Shown here: piece after piece, positions 8,781-17,233 of the stretch | How the letters are laid out: each line of letters opens with the position of its first letter | Position numbering within the stretch: position 1 is the stretch's first letter | From: an uncultured Rhodospirillaceae bacterium | GTDB lineage: Bacteria > Pseudomonadota > Alphaproteobacteria > Rhodospirillales > Magnetospirillaceae | Length of the DNA stretch: 64,000 bases | Assembly (NCBI GenBank): GCA_937887565.1 | Contig: CALABS010000077.1 | Location: forward strand, 62,001-126,000 | Reading direction: 5' to 3' | Notes under the pieces: model-generated | Told to the model about the DNA's origin: nothing | The model's database searches: none | Seen by the model: only the letters and a program-made list of their open reading frames with translations | Made by a program: the position numbers and the translations under genes

Positions 8781-9845
8781 TCAGACGATCTTCTGGTCCA
8801 GCGCGCCCTTGGCGTAGAGGTCGAACATGGTCTCCAGCGACCTGGCCTTGATCTTGGCGGCCTGGCCGGCGGCGCCGAAGGCCTCGTAGCGGGCCTTGCA
8901 GATGCCGACCATGGCGTCCTGGGCGACCTTGTAATACTTGCGGGGGTCGAATTCCTTGCGATGCTCGGCAAGGAACTTGCGGATCGAACCCGTCGAGGCC
9001 ATGCGCAGGTCGGTGTCGATGTTGACCTTGCGGACGCCGTGCTTGATGCCCTCGACGATCTCCTCGACGGGCACGCCGTAGGTCTGGCCCATGTCGCCGC
9101 CGTAGGTGTTGATGATCTCCAGCCAGTCCTGCGGCACCGAGGACGAGCCGTGCATCACCAGGTGGGTGGTGGGGATGCGGGCGTGGATTTCCTTGATGCG
9201 GTCGATGCGCAGCACGGCGCCGGTGGGCTTCTTGGTGAACTTGTAGGCGCCGTGGCTGGTGCCGATGGCGATGGCCAGGGCGTCCACCTGGGTCTGCTTG
9301 ACGAACTCGGCCGCCTCGTCGGGATCGGTCAAGAGCTGCGAGTGGTCGAGCGTGCCCTCGGCGCCGACGCCGTCCTCCTCGCCGGCCTGGCCGGTCTCGA
9401 GCGAGCCCAGGCAGCCCAGCTCGCCCTCGACGGACACGCCGCAGGCATGGGCGATCTTCACCACCGCCAGGGTGGTGTTGACGTTGTAGTCCCAGTCGGA
9501 CGGGGTCTTGCCGTCTTCCTTCAGCGAACCGTCCATCATCACCGACGAGAAGCCGGACTGGATGGCGCGGGCGCACACCGCCGGGCTGGTGCCGTGGTCC
9601 TGGTGCATGCATACCGGGATGTCGGGATAGGCCTCGACGGCGGCCAGGATCAGGTGACGCAGGAAGGGCTCGCCGGCATACTTGCGGGCGCCGGCCGAGC
9701 CCTGAAGGATCACCGGGCTGTTGGTGGCCTGGGCGGCCTCCATGATGGCCTTGACCTGCTCCATGTTGTTGACGTTGAAGGCGGGCAGGCCATAGCCGTT
9801 CTCGGCGGCGTGGTCGAGCAGCTGACGCAGCGAAACGAGAGCCAT
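8781..9845 (-). CDS. fba: Class II fructose-bisphosphate aldolase (Calvin-cycle type)
   Basis: Zn-dependent aldolase joining dihydroxyacetone phosphate to glyceraldehyde 3-phosphate or erythrose 4-phosphate. The 354-residue product begins MALVSLRQLLDHAAENGYG. It contains zinc-binding VCMHQDHGTS, the catalytic-loop region FSSVMMDGS, GELGCLGSLE, LVMHGSSSVPQ and GVRKVNIDTDLRMA. Sequence style and neighbours fit the CbbA subgroup. The ATG at 9845 is preferred because codons upstream of it run into a non-coding palindromic repeat. Confidence 0.96.
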   Translation of the reverse strand: MALVSLRQLLDHAAENGYGLPAFNVNNMEQVKAIMEAAQATNSPVILQGSAGARKYAGEPFLRHLILAAVEAYPDIPVCMHQDHGTSPAVCARAIQSGFSSVMMDGSLKEDGKTPSDWDYNVNTTLAVVKIAHACGVSVEGELGCLGSLETGQAGEEDGVGAEGTLDHSQLLTDPDEAAEFVKQTQVDALAIAIGTSHGAYKFTKKPTGAVLRIDRIKEIHARIPTTHLVMHGSSSVPQDWLEIINTYGGDMGQTYGVPVEEIVEGIKHGVRKVNIDTDLRMASTGSIRKFLAEHRKEFDPRKYYKVAQDAMVGICKARYEAFGAAGQAAKIKARSLETMFDLYAKGALDQKIV

Positions 9846-9891
9846 TGGTTTTCTTCTCCCTAATTGGTCATGGCGCGGCCTTCCCTCTCGT

Positions 9892-9974
9892 TCGTCACCC
9901 CCGGGCCTGACCCGGGGGTCCATGCCGCCGCCGGCGGCTTGCGTGGATGGCCGGGACGAGCCCGGCCATGACGG
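9892..9974. repeat. Palindromic intergenic repeat between tkt and fba
   Basis: Two hairpins face each other: CCCCCGGGCCTGACCCGGGGG and ATGGCCGGGACGAGCCCGGCCAT. They are flanked by CGTCA and TGACG and joined by a CGCCGCCGGCGG palindrome. This layout matches the composite REP/RPE-like palindromes common between genes of alphaproteobacteria. It has no coding potential and could attenuate or stabilise the tkt-fba transcript. Confidence 0.8.
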
Positions 9975-10020
9975 CGGAAGGGGTGGCGAGCCTCTTCAAT
10001 CCAAAGACAGGCCGCCGGCC

Positions 10021-12000
10021 TTACAGCCGGGCCAGAGCCGCGTCGGCGACCGCGCGCGCGGTGATGCCGAAGTGCTCGTACAGCTTGTCGGCCGGGGCCG
10101 AGGCGCCGAAACCGGTCATGCCGATCACCGCGCCGTCCAGGCCGACATAGCGGTCCCAGCCGAAGGTGCCCAGCGCCTCGACGGCGACGCGGACGGTGCC
10201 CTCACCCAGGACGGCAGCACGATACTCCTTCGGCTGGCGGTCGAACAGTTCCATGCACGGCATGGAGACGACGGCGGCGCCGACGCCCTTCTCCTGCAGC
10301 ATCTTCTGGGCGTCCAGGGCCAGGCTGACCTCGGAGCCGGTGGCGATGATGGTCACCTGCCGCTTGCCCTTGGCCTCGGCCAGCACATAGGCGCCCTTCG
10401 AGGTCTTGTTCTCGTCGGTGTGCTCGGTGCGGACGGTCGGCAGGTTCTGGCGCGACAGCGCGAAGGCCGACGGGCCCTTGTCGTTCAGGAGCGCCACCTC
10501 GTAGGCCTCGGCGGTCTCGACGGCGTCGGCGGGACGGAACACCAGCACGTTGGGGGTGGCGCGCAGCGCCGCCAGGGTCTCGATGGGCTGGTGGGTGGGG
10601 CCGTCCTCGCCCAGGCCGATGGAATCGTGGGTGAGCACGTAGAGCACCCGCTGGTCCATCATCGCGCTCATGCGCAGCGCCGGCCACAGGTAGTTGGCGA
10701 AGATCAGGAAGGTGCCGCCATAGGGAATGAAGCCGCCGTGCAGCGACAGGCCGTTCATGATGGCGGCCATGCCGTGCTCGCGGATGCCGTAATGGATGTA
10801 GCGGCCGCCGAACTCGCCGGGCTTGATCGACGGCTTGCAGGCCTTGGTGTCGGTGAGGTTGGAGTGGGTGAGGTCGGCCGAGCCGCCGATCATCTCGGGG
10901 ATCACGGCGGTGACCGCCTCCAGCACGTCCTGGCTGGCCTTGCGGGTGGCGACCTTCGGCTGCTCGGCCGAGATCTTCCGCTTGAACTCAGAGATGGCCT
11001 TCTGCCAGCCGTCCGGCAGGCGGCCTTCCATGGTGCGCGAGAACTCGGCCTTCTTGCCGGCATCCAGCTTGCCGAAGCGGCCTTCCCAGTCGGCGCGGAC
11101 GGCGCCGCCCCGCGAGCCGGCAGCGCGCCAGGCGTCGAGCACGTTGGCCGGCACCTCGAACGGCCCGTAGGGCCAGTTGGCGGCGGCGCGGGCGGCGGCG
11201 ATCTCGTCGGCGCCCAGCGGCGCGCCGTGCACCTTCTCGCTGTTGCACTTGTTGGGGGCGCCCTTGCCGATGATGGTGCGGCAGGCGATCAGGGTCGGGC
11301 GATCGGACTTGCGGGCCGCGTCGATGGCCTTGGCGATGTCGTCGGCGTCATGGCCGTCGCAGGCCAGGGTGTTCCAGCCCGAGGCCTGGAAGCGCTTGGC
11401 CTGGTCGTCCGAGGTCGAGATGGCGGTGTCGCCGTCGATGCAGATGTGGTTGTCGTCCCACAGCACGATCAGCTTGTTGAGCCCGAGATGGCCGGCCACC
11501 GAGATGGCCTCTTGGCTGATGCCCTCCATCAGGCAGCCGTCGCCGGCGATGACGTAGGTGTAGTGGTCGACGATGTCCTGGCCGTAACGGGCCGCCATCA
11601 TCGCCTCGCCCAGGGCGAAGCCGACGGCGTTGGTGATGCCCTGGCCCAGCGGGCCGGTGGTGGTCTCGGCGATGGCGACGTGGCCGAATTCCGGGTGGCC
11701 GGCGGTGCGCGAGCCCAACTGGCGGAAGTTCTTGACCTGCTCGATGTCGATGTCCTCGTAGCCGGTCAGGTAGGCCAGCGAATAGAGCAGCATGGAGCCG
11801 TGGCCGGCCGACAGGATGAAGCGGTCGCGGTCGGCCCAGCGCGGCGCCTTGGCGTCGAATTTGAGGAACCGGGTGAACAGCACGGCGGCGACGTCGGCCA
11901 TGCCCATGGGCATGCCCGGATGGCCGGACTTCGCCTTTTCGATCGCGTCCATGGACAGGAAGCGGATCGCGTTGGCCATTTCGGCGTGAGTAGCAGTCAT
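10021..12000 (-). CDS. tkt: Transketolase
   Basis: Thiamine-diphosphate enzyme transferring two-carbon ketol units in the Calvin and pentose phosphate pathways. The 659 residues are in the usual three domains: PP domain with FILSAGHGSMLLYSL and the ThDP motif GDGCLMEGISQEA...WDDNHICIDG, pyrimidine domain with HDSIGLGEDGPTHQPIE, and C-terminal domain with GTFGWDRYVG. The ATG at 12000 lies 16 bases after the prk stop. In this cluster it would serve as CbbT. Confidence 0.97.
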   Translation of the reverse strand: MTATHAEMANAIRFLSMDAIEKAKSGHPGMPMGMADVAAVLFTRFLKFDAKAPRWADRDRFILSAGHGSMLLYSLAYLTGYEDIDIEQVKNFRQLGSRTAGHPEFGHVAIAETTTGPLGQGITNAVGFALGEAMMAARYGQDIVDHYTYVIAGDGCLMEGISQEAISVAGHLGLNKLIVLWDDNHICIDGDTAISTSDDQAKRFQASGWNTLACDGHDADDIAKAIDAARKSDRPTLIACRTIIGKGAPNKCNSEKVHGAPLGADEIAAARAAANWPYGPFEVPANVLDAWRAAGSRGGAVRADWEGRFGKLDAGKKAEFSRTMEGRLPDGWQKAISEFKRKISAEQPKVATRKASQDVLEAVTAVIPEMIGGSADLTHSNLTDTKACKPSIKPGEFGGRYIHYGIREHGMAAIMNGLSLHGGFIPYGGTFLIFANYLWPALRMSAMMDQRVLYVLTHDSIGLGEDGPTHQPIETLAALRATPNVLVFRPADAVETAEAYEVALLNDKGPSAFALSRQNLPTVRTEHTDENKTSKGAYVLAEAKGKRQVTIIATGSEVSLALDAQKMLQEKGVGAAVVSMPCMELFDRQPKEYRAAVLGEGTVRVAVEALGTFGWDRYVGLDGAVIGMTGFGASAPADKLYEHFGITARAVADAALARL

Positions 12001-12016
12001 CGTCGGTTCCTCTTGG

Positions 12017-12958
12017 TTATCTTGCGTAATGGCCGAGCGCGGCCTTGACGAGGTGGTAGGTCACGAGCAGTTGCGACAGGGCCAGCGGATGGCTTTCGGC
12101 CGGCCGGTTCCCGTCGTCGATGAACTGTCCCAGCTTGGCGCGCAGGTGATGGGCCTCGGGGATCAGGCTCCACAGCAGGTCTTCCACCGCCTTGGCGCGC
12201 TTGGCGTCGATGTCGCCGGAAATCTCCAGCACGTCGACCGGCTTGCCGTCGACGTCGCGGGCGAGCGTCAGCCGGAAGCCGCTCTTGCCGCCGGCGTCCA
12301 GCACCGGCGTCAGATCGGGGTGGGGCAGCGTCGGGCGCAGCGTATGGCGCACGTTCAGGCGGCTGCCGCTCTCCTCGGCGTTGGCCTCGGGGGGGTAGAA
12401 CCTGAGCACCATGTCGGCGAAGGTACGCTGGGGCTGGATGAAGTTGACGCTGTCATAATGCCGCTTCTCCAGCGAGTTCATCACCTCTTCGGGGGTATAG
12501 CCGCGCTTGGCGCAATCGCGCGCCAGCTTCCACTTGACGCGCAGGGCCTCGTCGGGCTCCAGGAAGACCTTGACGTCGTAGCAGTCGCGCAGCGCCCGGC
12601 TGTGGTAGCCCAGCAGGCCCTCGACGATGATGTAGTCGCGCGGCTCCAGGTAGTGCGGCCGTTCGAGCGTTCCCTTGGCGTGGTCGTAGACCGGCTTGAG
12701 CACCGGCTTGCCGTCGCGCAGCAACTGCAGGTGCTGCTCGAGGATGTCCATGTGGTTGGCGCGCGGATCGAGGGCGGTGAGGCCCAGCTTGATCCGCTCG
12801 GCGCGGCCGAAGCGGTGGTAGTCGTCGGTGCACAGCACCGCCACCCGGTCGGGGCCCAGCACGCTGGCGATGCCGGAGGCGAGCGTGGTCTTGCCCGAGG
12901 CGGAGTCGCCGACGACTCCCAGGATGATCGGGCGGGTGATGGCGCGGTTGTGGGGCAT
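12017..12958 (-). CDS. prk: Phosphoribulokinase, resembling the class II (cyanobacterial/plant) type
   Basis: Phosphorylates ribulose 5-phosphate to the RuBisCO substrate. The 313 residues show a P-loop (GDSASGKTT), DDYHRFGR, TALDPRANHMDIL, PVYDHAKG and IIVEGLLGY. These segments match cyanobacterial and plant phosphoribulokinase better than the GSSGAGTT-type enzyme of most purple bacteria. A C-terminal extension of about 90 residues ends in a helical segment. The ATG at 12958 has GAGGG upstream; an ATG at 12973 overlaps the glpX stop (ATGA) and is the alternative start. No RuBisCO gene is in the window. Confidence 0.9.
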   Translation of the reverse strand: MPHNRAITRPIILGVVGDSASGKTTLASGIASVLGPDRVAVLCTDDYHRFGRAERIKLGLTALDPRANHMDILEQHLQLLRDGKPVLKPVYDHAKGTLERPHYLEPRDYIIVEGLLGYHSRALRDCYDVKVFLEPDEALRVKWKLARDCAKRGYTPEEVMNSLEKRHYDSVNFIQPQRTFADMVLRFYPPEANAEESGSRLNVRHTLRPTLPHPDLTPVLDAGGKSGFRLTLARDVDGKPVDVLEISGDIDAKRAKAVEDLLWSLIPEAHHLRAKLGQFIDDGNRPAESHPLALSQLLVTYHLVKAALGHYAR

Positions 12959-12969
12959 GGCCGGGTCCC

Positions 12970-13944
12970 TCATGCGCCGCGTGGATGCCAGGAGGTCAGC
13001 AGCTGGCGCGGCCCGGCTCCGCCGCCCACCATCAGGGTCTGGGTCTTCTCGGTCCGCGACCCGCGCTCCACGCCCTCGAACAGCAGGCCGGTGGTGATGC
13101 CGGTGGCGCAGAACATGACGTCCTCGGATCGCACCAGCTCGTCCAGCGGCCGCCAGCGGGCCATGTCCATGCCCGCCTCCTCGACGGCGCGACGCTCGGT
13201 GGCCAACTGGGGGTCGATGCGGGCCAGGAACTCGCCGCCCATGGCGCGGATGGCCACCGCCGACAGGATACCCTCGGGGCAGCCGCCGGTGCCCATCAGG
13301 GCGTCGATGCCCGAGCCGGGGATGGCGGCCATCAGGGCGCCGGCCACGTCGCCGGCCGGATACAGCGCCACCCGGGCGCCCATGTCGTGGATGCGCGCCA
13401 CCAGATCGCGGTGGCGGGGTTTCTCCAGCACGTAGACGGTCAGGTCCTCGACCGCCTTGTCCAGGCAGCCGGCCAGCACCCGCAGCCGCTCCTCGACCGG
13501 CGCCTCGGGATCGATGCGGCCCTTGCAGGCGGGCGGGCCGGCGAACTTCTCCATATAGAAGGCAGGGCCGGGATCGAACATCGCGCCATGCGGGGCCATG
13601 GCGATGCAGGCCAGGGCGTTGGTCATGCCCTTGGCCAGGAAGCTGGTGCCCTCGACCGGATCGACGGCGATGTCCCAGGCGGGCAGGCGGCCGGGATCGC
13701 CGAAGCGCTGGCCGTGATAAAGCTGGCTGGTCTCGGAGCGGGGGCCCTCGCCGATCAGGATCTGGCCGTCCAGGCCCAATTCCTCGATGGCGGCGGTCAT
13801 GGCGGCGATGGCGGCGGCGTCGCTCTGGGCCTTGTCGCCGCGGCCGATCCAGGCGGCGGCGGCGCGCGCGGCCGCCTCCGTCACCTTGCGCAGATCGTAT
13901 GCGCAAAGCGACTGGTCCGCCCGGACGTCGCGCAATTCGCCCAT
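12970..13944 (-). CDS. glpX: Class II fructose-1,6-bisphosphatase (GlpX family), divergent active-site motif
   Basis: Hydrolyses fructose 1,6-bisphosphate and possibly sedoheptulose 1,7-bisphosphate. The 324 residues keep GRGDK, the IGEG glutamate, IAVDPVEGT, KPRH and GTGGCPEGILSA. The usual DEAPML stretch after IGEG is instead SETSQL. A GTG at 13947 just precedes the chosen ATG, which has GGAGGAAGG upstream. First gene of the Calvin operon; its stop overlaps the alternative prk start. The changed motif may reflect a different substrate preference. Confidence 0.88.
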   Translation of the reverse strand: MGELRDVRADQSLCAYDLRKVTEAAARAAAAWIGRGDKAQSDAAAIAAMTAAIEELGLDGQILIGEGPRSETSQLYHGQRFGDPGRLPAWDIAVDPVEGTSFLAKGMTNALACIAMAPHGAMFDPGPAFYMEKFAGPPACKGRIDPEAPVEERLRVLAGCLDKAVEDLTVYVLEKPRHRDLVARIHDMGARVALYPAGDVAGALMAAIPGSGIDALMGTGGCPEGILSAVAIRAMGGEFLARIDPQLATERRAVEEAGMDMARWRPLDELVRSEDVMFCATGITTGLLFEGVERGSRTEKTQTLMVGGGAGPRQLLTSWHPRGA

Positions 13945-14133
13945 CACCTGAAGCCTTCCTCCCGAAGCGGTCCCGTTGGTGGGACTTCACCCTGTTTTGG
14001 TCGATATTGGAGGGGTGGGTCAAGGGAGGGAACACCCACCCGGAGTGTCCTCAAAAATCTTGTGTATGGGCGGCACCCTGCCCGGGCGGGCGGGGCTTGT
14101 CAATGCTGCGGTGCGGGATGGGTTTCGGGTAGG

Positions 14134-14670
14134 TCAGCCCCGACCCGGCAACATGCGTTCCATGACCCCGTCGCGGAGCAGGAAGCGGTGGCGCAAGGCC
14201 GCCGCCACGTGGCCGGCGACGATGGCGGTCATGGTCCAGGCCAGCAGGCCGTGGGCGCCCTCGAACAGCTCGTGGATGCCCTCGTCCTTGCCGACCAGGG
14301 CGGGCAGGGTGATGCCCAGGACGGAAACCGGATGACCTCCCGACTGCGACATCAGCACCCCCGAAAGCGGTACCAGCGCCATCAGCGCATAGAGCGCCAG
14401 ATGGCCCAGCTTGGCGACCAGCCGCTCATTGGCAGGCATCGACGCCGGCAGGTCGGGAACCCCGGCGATGGAGCGCCAGGCCAGGCGCACCGCCAGCAGG
14501 ATGAACACCACGACGCCGATGCCCTTGTGGATGCCATAGACGGAGCCGCGCAGGTCGCCCTTGGGCAGGTCCTCCATCACCAGGCCGACCAGGAACAGGG
14601 CGATGATGGCGGCGGCCATCAGCCAGTGCAGAAGCTTGAGGCCGGTGTCGTAGCGCGGATCGGGTGCCAT
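14134..14670 (-). CDS. Cytochrome b561 family membrane protein
   Basis: Four-helix di-heme membrane electron carrier of the bacterial b561/CybB type, 178 residues. Histidines lie in the expected helices: KLLHWLMAA in helix 1, YGIHKGIGVVVFILLAVRLAWR in helix 2, KLGHLALYALMALVPLSG in helix 3 and GAHGLLAWTMTAIVAGHVAAALRHRF in helix 4. GGAGGA sits five bases before the ATG at 14670. CybB relatives oxidise quinol and can pass electrons to superoxide or periplasmic carriers; the partner here is unknown. Confidence 0.9.
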   Translation of the reverse strand: MAPDPRYDTGLKLLHWLMAAAIIALFLVGLVMEDLPKGDLRGSVYGIHKGIGVVVFILLAVRLAWRSIAGVPDLPASMPANERLVAKLGHLALYALMALVPLSGVLMSQSGGHPVSVLGITLPALVGKDEGIHELFEGAHGLLAWTMTAIVAGHVAAALRHRFLLRDGVMERMLPGRG

Positions 14671-14736
14671 GGCGTCCTCCAAGAAAACCATGGCGGAGAG
14701 GATGCCCCGCCATGGCTGAATGGAGGCTGAACCGGT

Positions 14737-15366
14737 TTAACGCGACTCGCGGCCCTTGAGATAGAAGGCCACCGCCTGGGCGCGGTTGCCGACCCCCAGC
14801 TTGTCGTACAGGTTCTTGAGGTGGAACTTGACGGTGTTGAGCGAAATGTCCAACTGGCTGGCCATCTGCTGGTTGGTCAGGCCCCCGGCCAGGGCGGCCA
14901 GCAGCTCGCGCTCGCGCGGGGTCAGGCCGGCCAGCGGGTCCGAGGCCAGGCTGGACACGTCGATGAACGGGAACACCATGCGCCCGGCGGCCACCGCCAG
15001 GATGGTGTCGAGCAACTGCTCGGGCGGCTCGCGCTTGGAGCAGAAGCCGGCGGCGCCGAGCGTCATGGCTTGGCGCGGCACGTCCGGGTTGGGGCTGCCG
15101 GTGTAGACGATGATGCGCGGCGCGTCGGTGCGGCCGCGCAGGGCCTGCAGCACGCCGCGGCCGTCGAGATAGGGCATCTCCCAGCCGACGATGCCGACGT
15201 CGAAGGGAAGCCGCTCGACGGCTTCGAGGAAACGTTCGCCGTCGGCGGTGACGGCCACGAGACAGAACCGCTCGTCGCCGGCGAACAGCTTGACGAGGCT
15301 GCTCTGCAGCAGCGGGTTCTTTTCCGCCAGGACGATGTCGATGGCACGGTTAGCTTGGACGCCCAT
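14737..15366 (-). CDS. LuxR/NarL-type transcription factor with a degenerate receiver
   Basis: 209 residues: receiver-like domain (~8-125) and a LuxR helix-turn-helix (~145-205; LTPRERELLAALAGGLTNQQ and SLNTVKFHLKNLYDKLGVGNR). The receiver lacks the phosphorylation chemistry. The acidic pair is Glu-Lys (VLAEKNP), and the phosphoacceptor position in VGIVGWEMPYLDG is Gly where DLxMP is normal. The switch Thr (VYTGS) and Lys (CSKREP) remain. It is therefore probably controlled by something other than Asp phosphorylation. The ATG at 15366 gives a normal domain start. It lies downstream of a sensor kinase. Confidence 0.9.
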   Translation of the reverse strand: MGVQANRAIDIVLAEKNPLLQSSLVKLFAGDERFCLVAVTADGERFLEAVERLPFDVGIVGWEMPYLDGRGVLQALRGRTDAPRIIVYTGSPNPDVPRQAMTLGAAGFCSKREPPEQLLDTILAVAAGRMVFPFIDVSSLASDPLAGLTPRERELLAALAGGLTNQQMASQLDISLNTVKFHLKNLYDKLGVGNRAQAVAFYLKGRESR

Positions 15367-15438
15367 ATTGCTCTGCCTTCCCTCTGCCTCGGGCTTGTTC
15401 GTTGTGGGTGTGCGTTGGTCCCTACCCGAGAGAGGGTC

Positions 15439-15466
15439 ATCATACGCTCTATCACGAAAACCGCAA
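15439..15466 (-). promoter_or_regulatory. Probable sigma-70 promoter of the LuxR-type gene
   Basis: On the minus strand TTGCGG and TATGAT are separated by 16 bases, about 70 bases before the ATG at 15366. A perfect 12-base palindrome lies a further 28 bases upstream. This supports independent transcription of the regulator from the kinase gene. Confidence 0.5.
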
Positions 15467-15493
15467 ATGCAAAGTGTGGGCAAAACCTACCCG

Positions 15494-15505
15494 ATGTTTA
15501 AACAT
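15494..15505. promoter_or_regulatory. Perfect palindrome ATGTTTAAACAT, possible operator
   Basis: A 12-base perfect palindrome rich in A/T sits in the gap between the sensor kinase stop and the LuxR-type gene, just upstream of the predicted promoter. Such a site in GC-rich DNA could bind a dimeric regulator. No direct evidence of function. Confidence 0.35.
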
Positions 15506-15525
15506 TGATTGAATAGCGTCGGGAA

Positions 15526-17190
15526 TCATGGGCGCGGCAACTCGAACAGGAAGCCGGTTCCGGCCTGCGAGCTGTCCACCACGATCCGGCCGCCATGGGC
15601 CTGGGCGATGGCCTGGCACATGGCGAGGCCGAGGCCGGTGGCGCCGTTGGGTTCCGCCGCGTGCGGATCGGGCTCGACGAATCCGTGGACGCCCTGGCCG
15701 CTATCCGAGACCAGGACCCGCCAGCCGGCGTCGCTCTCCGCGCCGCTCACCGAGATGGTCAGGGGGCGGTCGGGATGGCGCGAGCCGAGCGCGTTGGCGA
15801 TCAGCTCGCGCAACGCGCCCTCGATCATCTTCTCGTCGGCGACGATGACCGGCAGGGGGCCGATGTCCAGGGCCGCGCCGGCCTCGCGCAGGGCCGGGCG
15901 CATCTCGCCGCCCAGCCGCGTCGCCAACGCCCGCAGGTCCACCGCGGTTCGGCGCGGCGGCCCGCTCAGGAGCTCGATGCAGGCCTGGAACACCAGCAGG
16001 GTCGCCTTCAGCCTCAGGCCGGCGCCCTCGATGAAGGCGAGGTGCTCGTCGACCTCGGGATGGCTGCCCACCAGGCTGCGACGGGCCAGTTGCGCGAAAC
16101 TGACCATGGGCCGGACCGGCTCCTGCAACTGGTGGGCGGCGACCTGCGACAGCCGCGCCAGGGTGGCATGGGTGGCGGCCAGCTGGGCGGCGCGCTGATT
16201 GGCGACGCGCATGGCCTCCTCCAGCAGGCCGGTGCGCTCGGCGACCATGTGTTCCAACTCGTCGCGGTGGTCGATCAACTGCGCCTCGCGCCGGTCGGTG
16301 CGCCAGCCCCAATGGAGGACGAACATCGCCAGCAGGGCGAGGGCGATCCCCTCGGTCACCGCCATGGATCGCCACGAGGCGAGGGCGGTCGCCGTCGTCA
16401 GCCCCGAGGTGACCACCAGTCCGTAATCCTCCAGCACGTGATAGCCGACGAATTTATGGTTGCCGTCGGCCTTGGACAGGAGCTTCCGGGCCCCCATCGG
16501 CGCCTCGGGGATGAGTTCGGTGAAGAGGTCGCTGGAGGCGATGTTGATGCCGAACTTGGCGGCGTGGTCCGGCGACCGCGCCAGCATCAGCCCGTCCAGG
16601 CGGATGACGGCGGTCGCGCCCTCGGCCTCGAGCATGTTGGCGGCCAGCATGTCGGCGTAGTGGTCGGCGGCGATCATCGCCACCGCGGTGCCGATCCGGC
16701 TGCCGTCGGCGGCGAGGACCGGCCGCGACAGCGGGATCGCCCGCGCCCCGGTCCCGGCCTCGACGATGGGCATTCCGACGACGGGTGCCGTCTTGTCCTG
16801 GCGCACGTAATCGCGGTGCGACACGTCGAGGACCTCGGGGCGCAGGCCGATGTCGGGCACGGTGACGGGGTGCAGGCGGGCGTCCGCGCCGACCAGGGCG
16901 AGGTAGCGCACCTCGGGCAGCGACCGCAGCCGGTTGGCCAGCAGTTCACGGCGGTCGCCGTCCTCCCAGCGGCCGGCCGCCGCCGTGGCGGCGACGTCCA
17001 CCAGCACCTGGTCGATGGCGCCAAGGCTGCCGCCGATCTGGCGGGCGACCGCGTGGGCCATGGAGCGCACCAGCAGCCTGGCGTGGTCCTCCTCGACCCG
17101 GTAGCTGATGTCGAGCTGGAGCCACAGCGCGCCGGCGAGCGCGGCCAGCAACAGAAGGGCGATGCGGCGGGCTCGGTACGACCTCGGCAT
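15526..17190 (-). CDS. Membrane sensor histidine kinase with periplasmic Cache-like domain
   Basis: 554 residues: TM1 (~8-26), a periplasmic Cache/PDC-like sensor (~27-280, with SHRDYVRQ and IPLSRPVLAADG), TM2 (~283-303), a coiled linker, a HisKA region whose phosphorylated His (~352) lies in AAHQLQEPVRP (the HxLQEP form also seen in phytochrome-like kinases), and an ATPase domain with N box ELIANAL, SDSGQG and ATGLGLAM. Its ATG lies 43 bases after the GGDEF-EAL gene, so the two may be co-transcribed. The regulator downstream has no phosphoacceptor, so it is not an ordinary partner. Confidence 0.9.
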   Translation of the reverse strand: MPRSYRARRIALLLLAALAGALWLQLDISYRVEEDHARLLVRSMAHAVARQIGGSLGAIDQVLVDVAATAAAGRWEDGDRRELLANRLRSLPEVRYLALVGADARLHPVTVPDIGLRPEVLDVSHRDYVRQDKTAPVVGMPIVEAGTGARAIPLSRPVLAADGSRIGTAVAMIAADHYADMLAANMLEAEGATAVIRLDGLMLARSPDHAAKFGINIASSDLFTELIPEAPMGARKLLSKADGNHKFVGYHVLEDYGLVVTSGLTTATALASWRSMAVTEGIALALLAMFVLHWGWRTDRREAQLIDHRDELEHMVAERTGLLEEAMRVANQRAAQLAATHATLARLSQVAAHQLQEPVRPMVSFAQLARRSLVGSHPEVDEHLAFIEGAGLRLKATLLVFQACIELLSGPPRRTAVDLRALATRLGGEMRPALREAGAALDIGPLPVIVADEKMIEGALRELIANALGSRHPDRPLTISVSGAESDAGWRVLVSDSGQGVHGFVEPDPHAAEPNGATGLGLAMCQAIAQAHGGRIVVDSSQAGTGFLFELPRP

Positions 17191-17233
17191 GGCGTTCCCT
17201 TCTGTCCTGCCGTCCGCGGACGGGTGTTGGGGG

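Noticed and set aside
12017..14035. A 672-residue fused protein covering both prk and glpX regions
   Set aside because: The upstream part is the wrong-frame shadow of glpX; the real prk starts near 12958-12973.
15526..17190. Sensor kinase and adjacent LuxR regulator as a standard two-component pair
   Set aside because: The regulator lacks the phosphoacceptor Asp and has its own predicted promoter, so normal phosphotransfer cannot be assumed.
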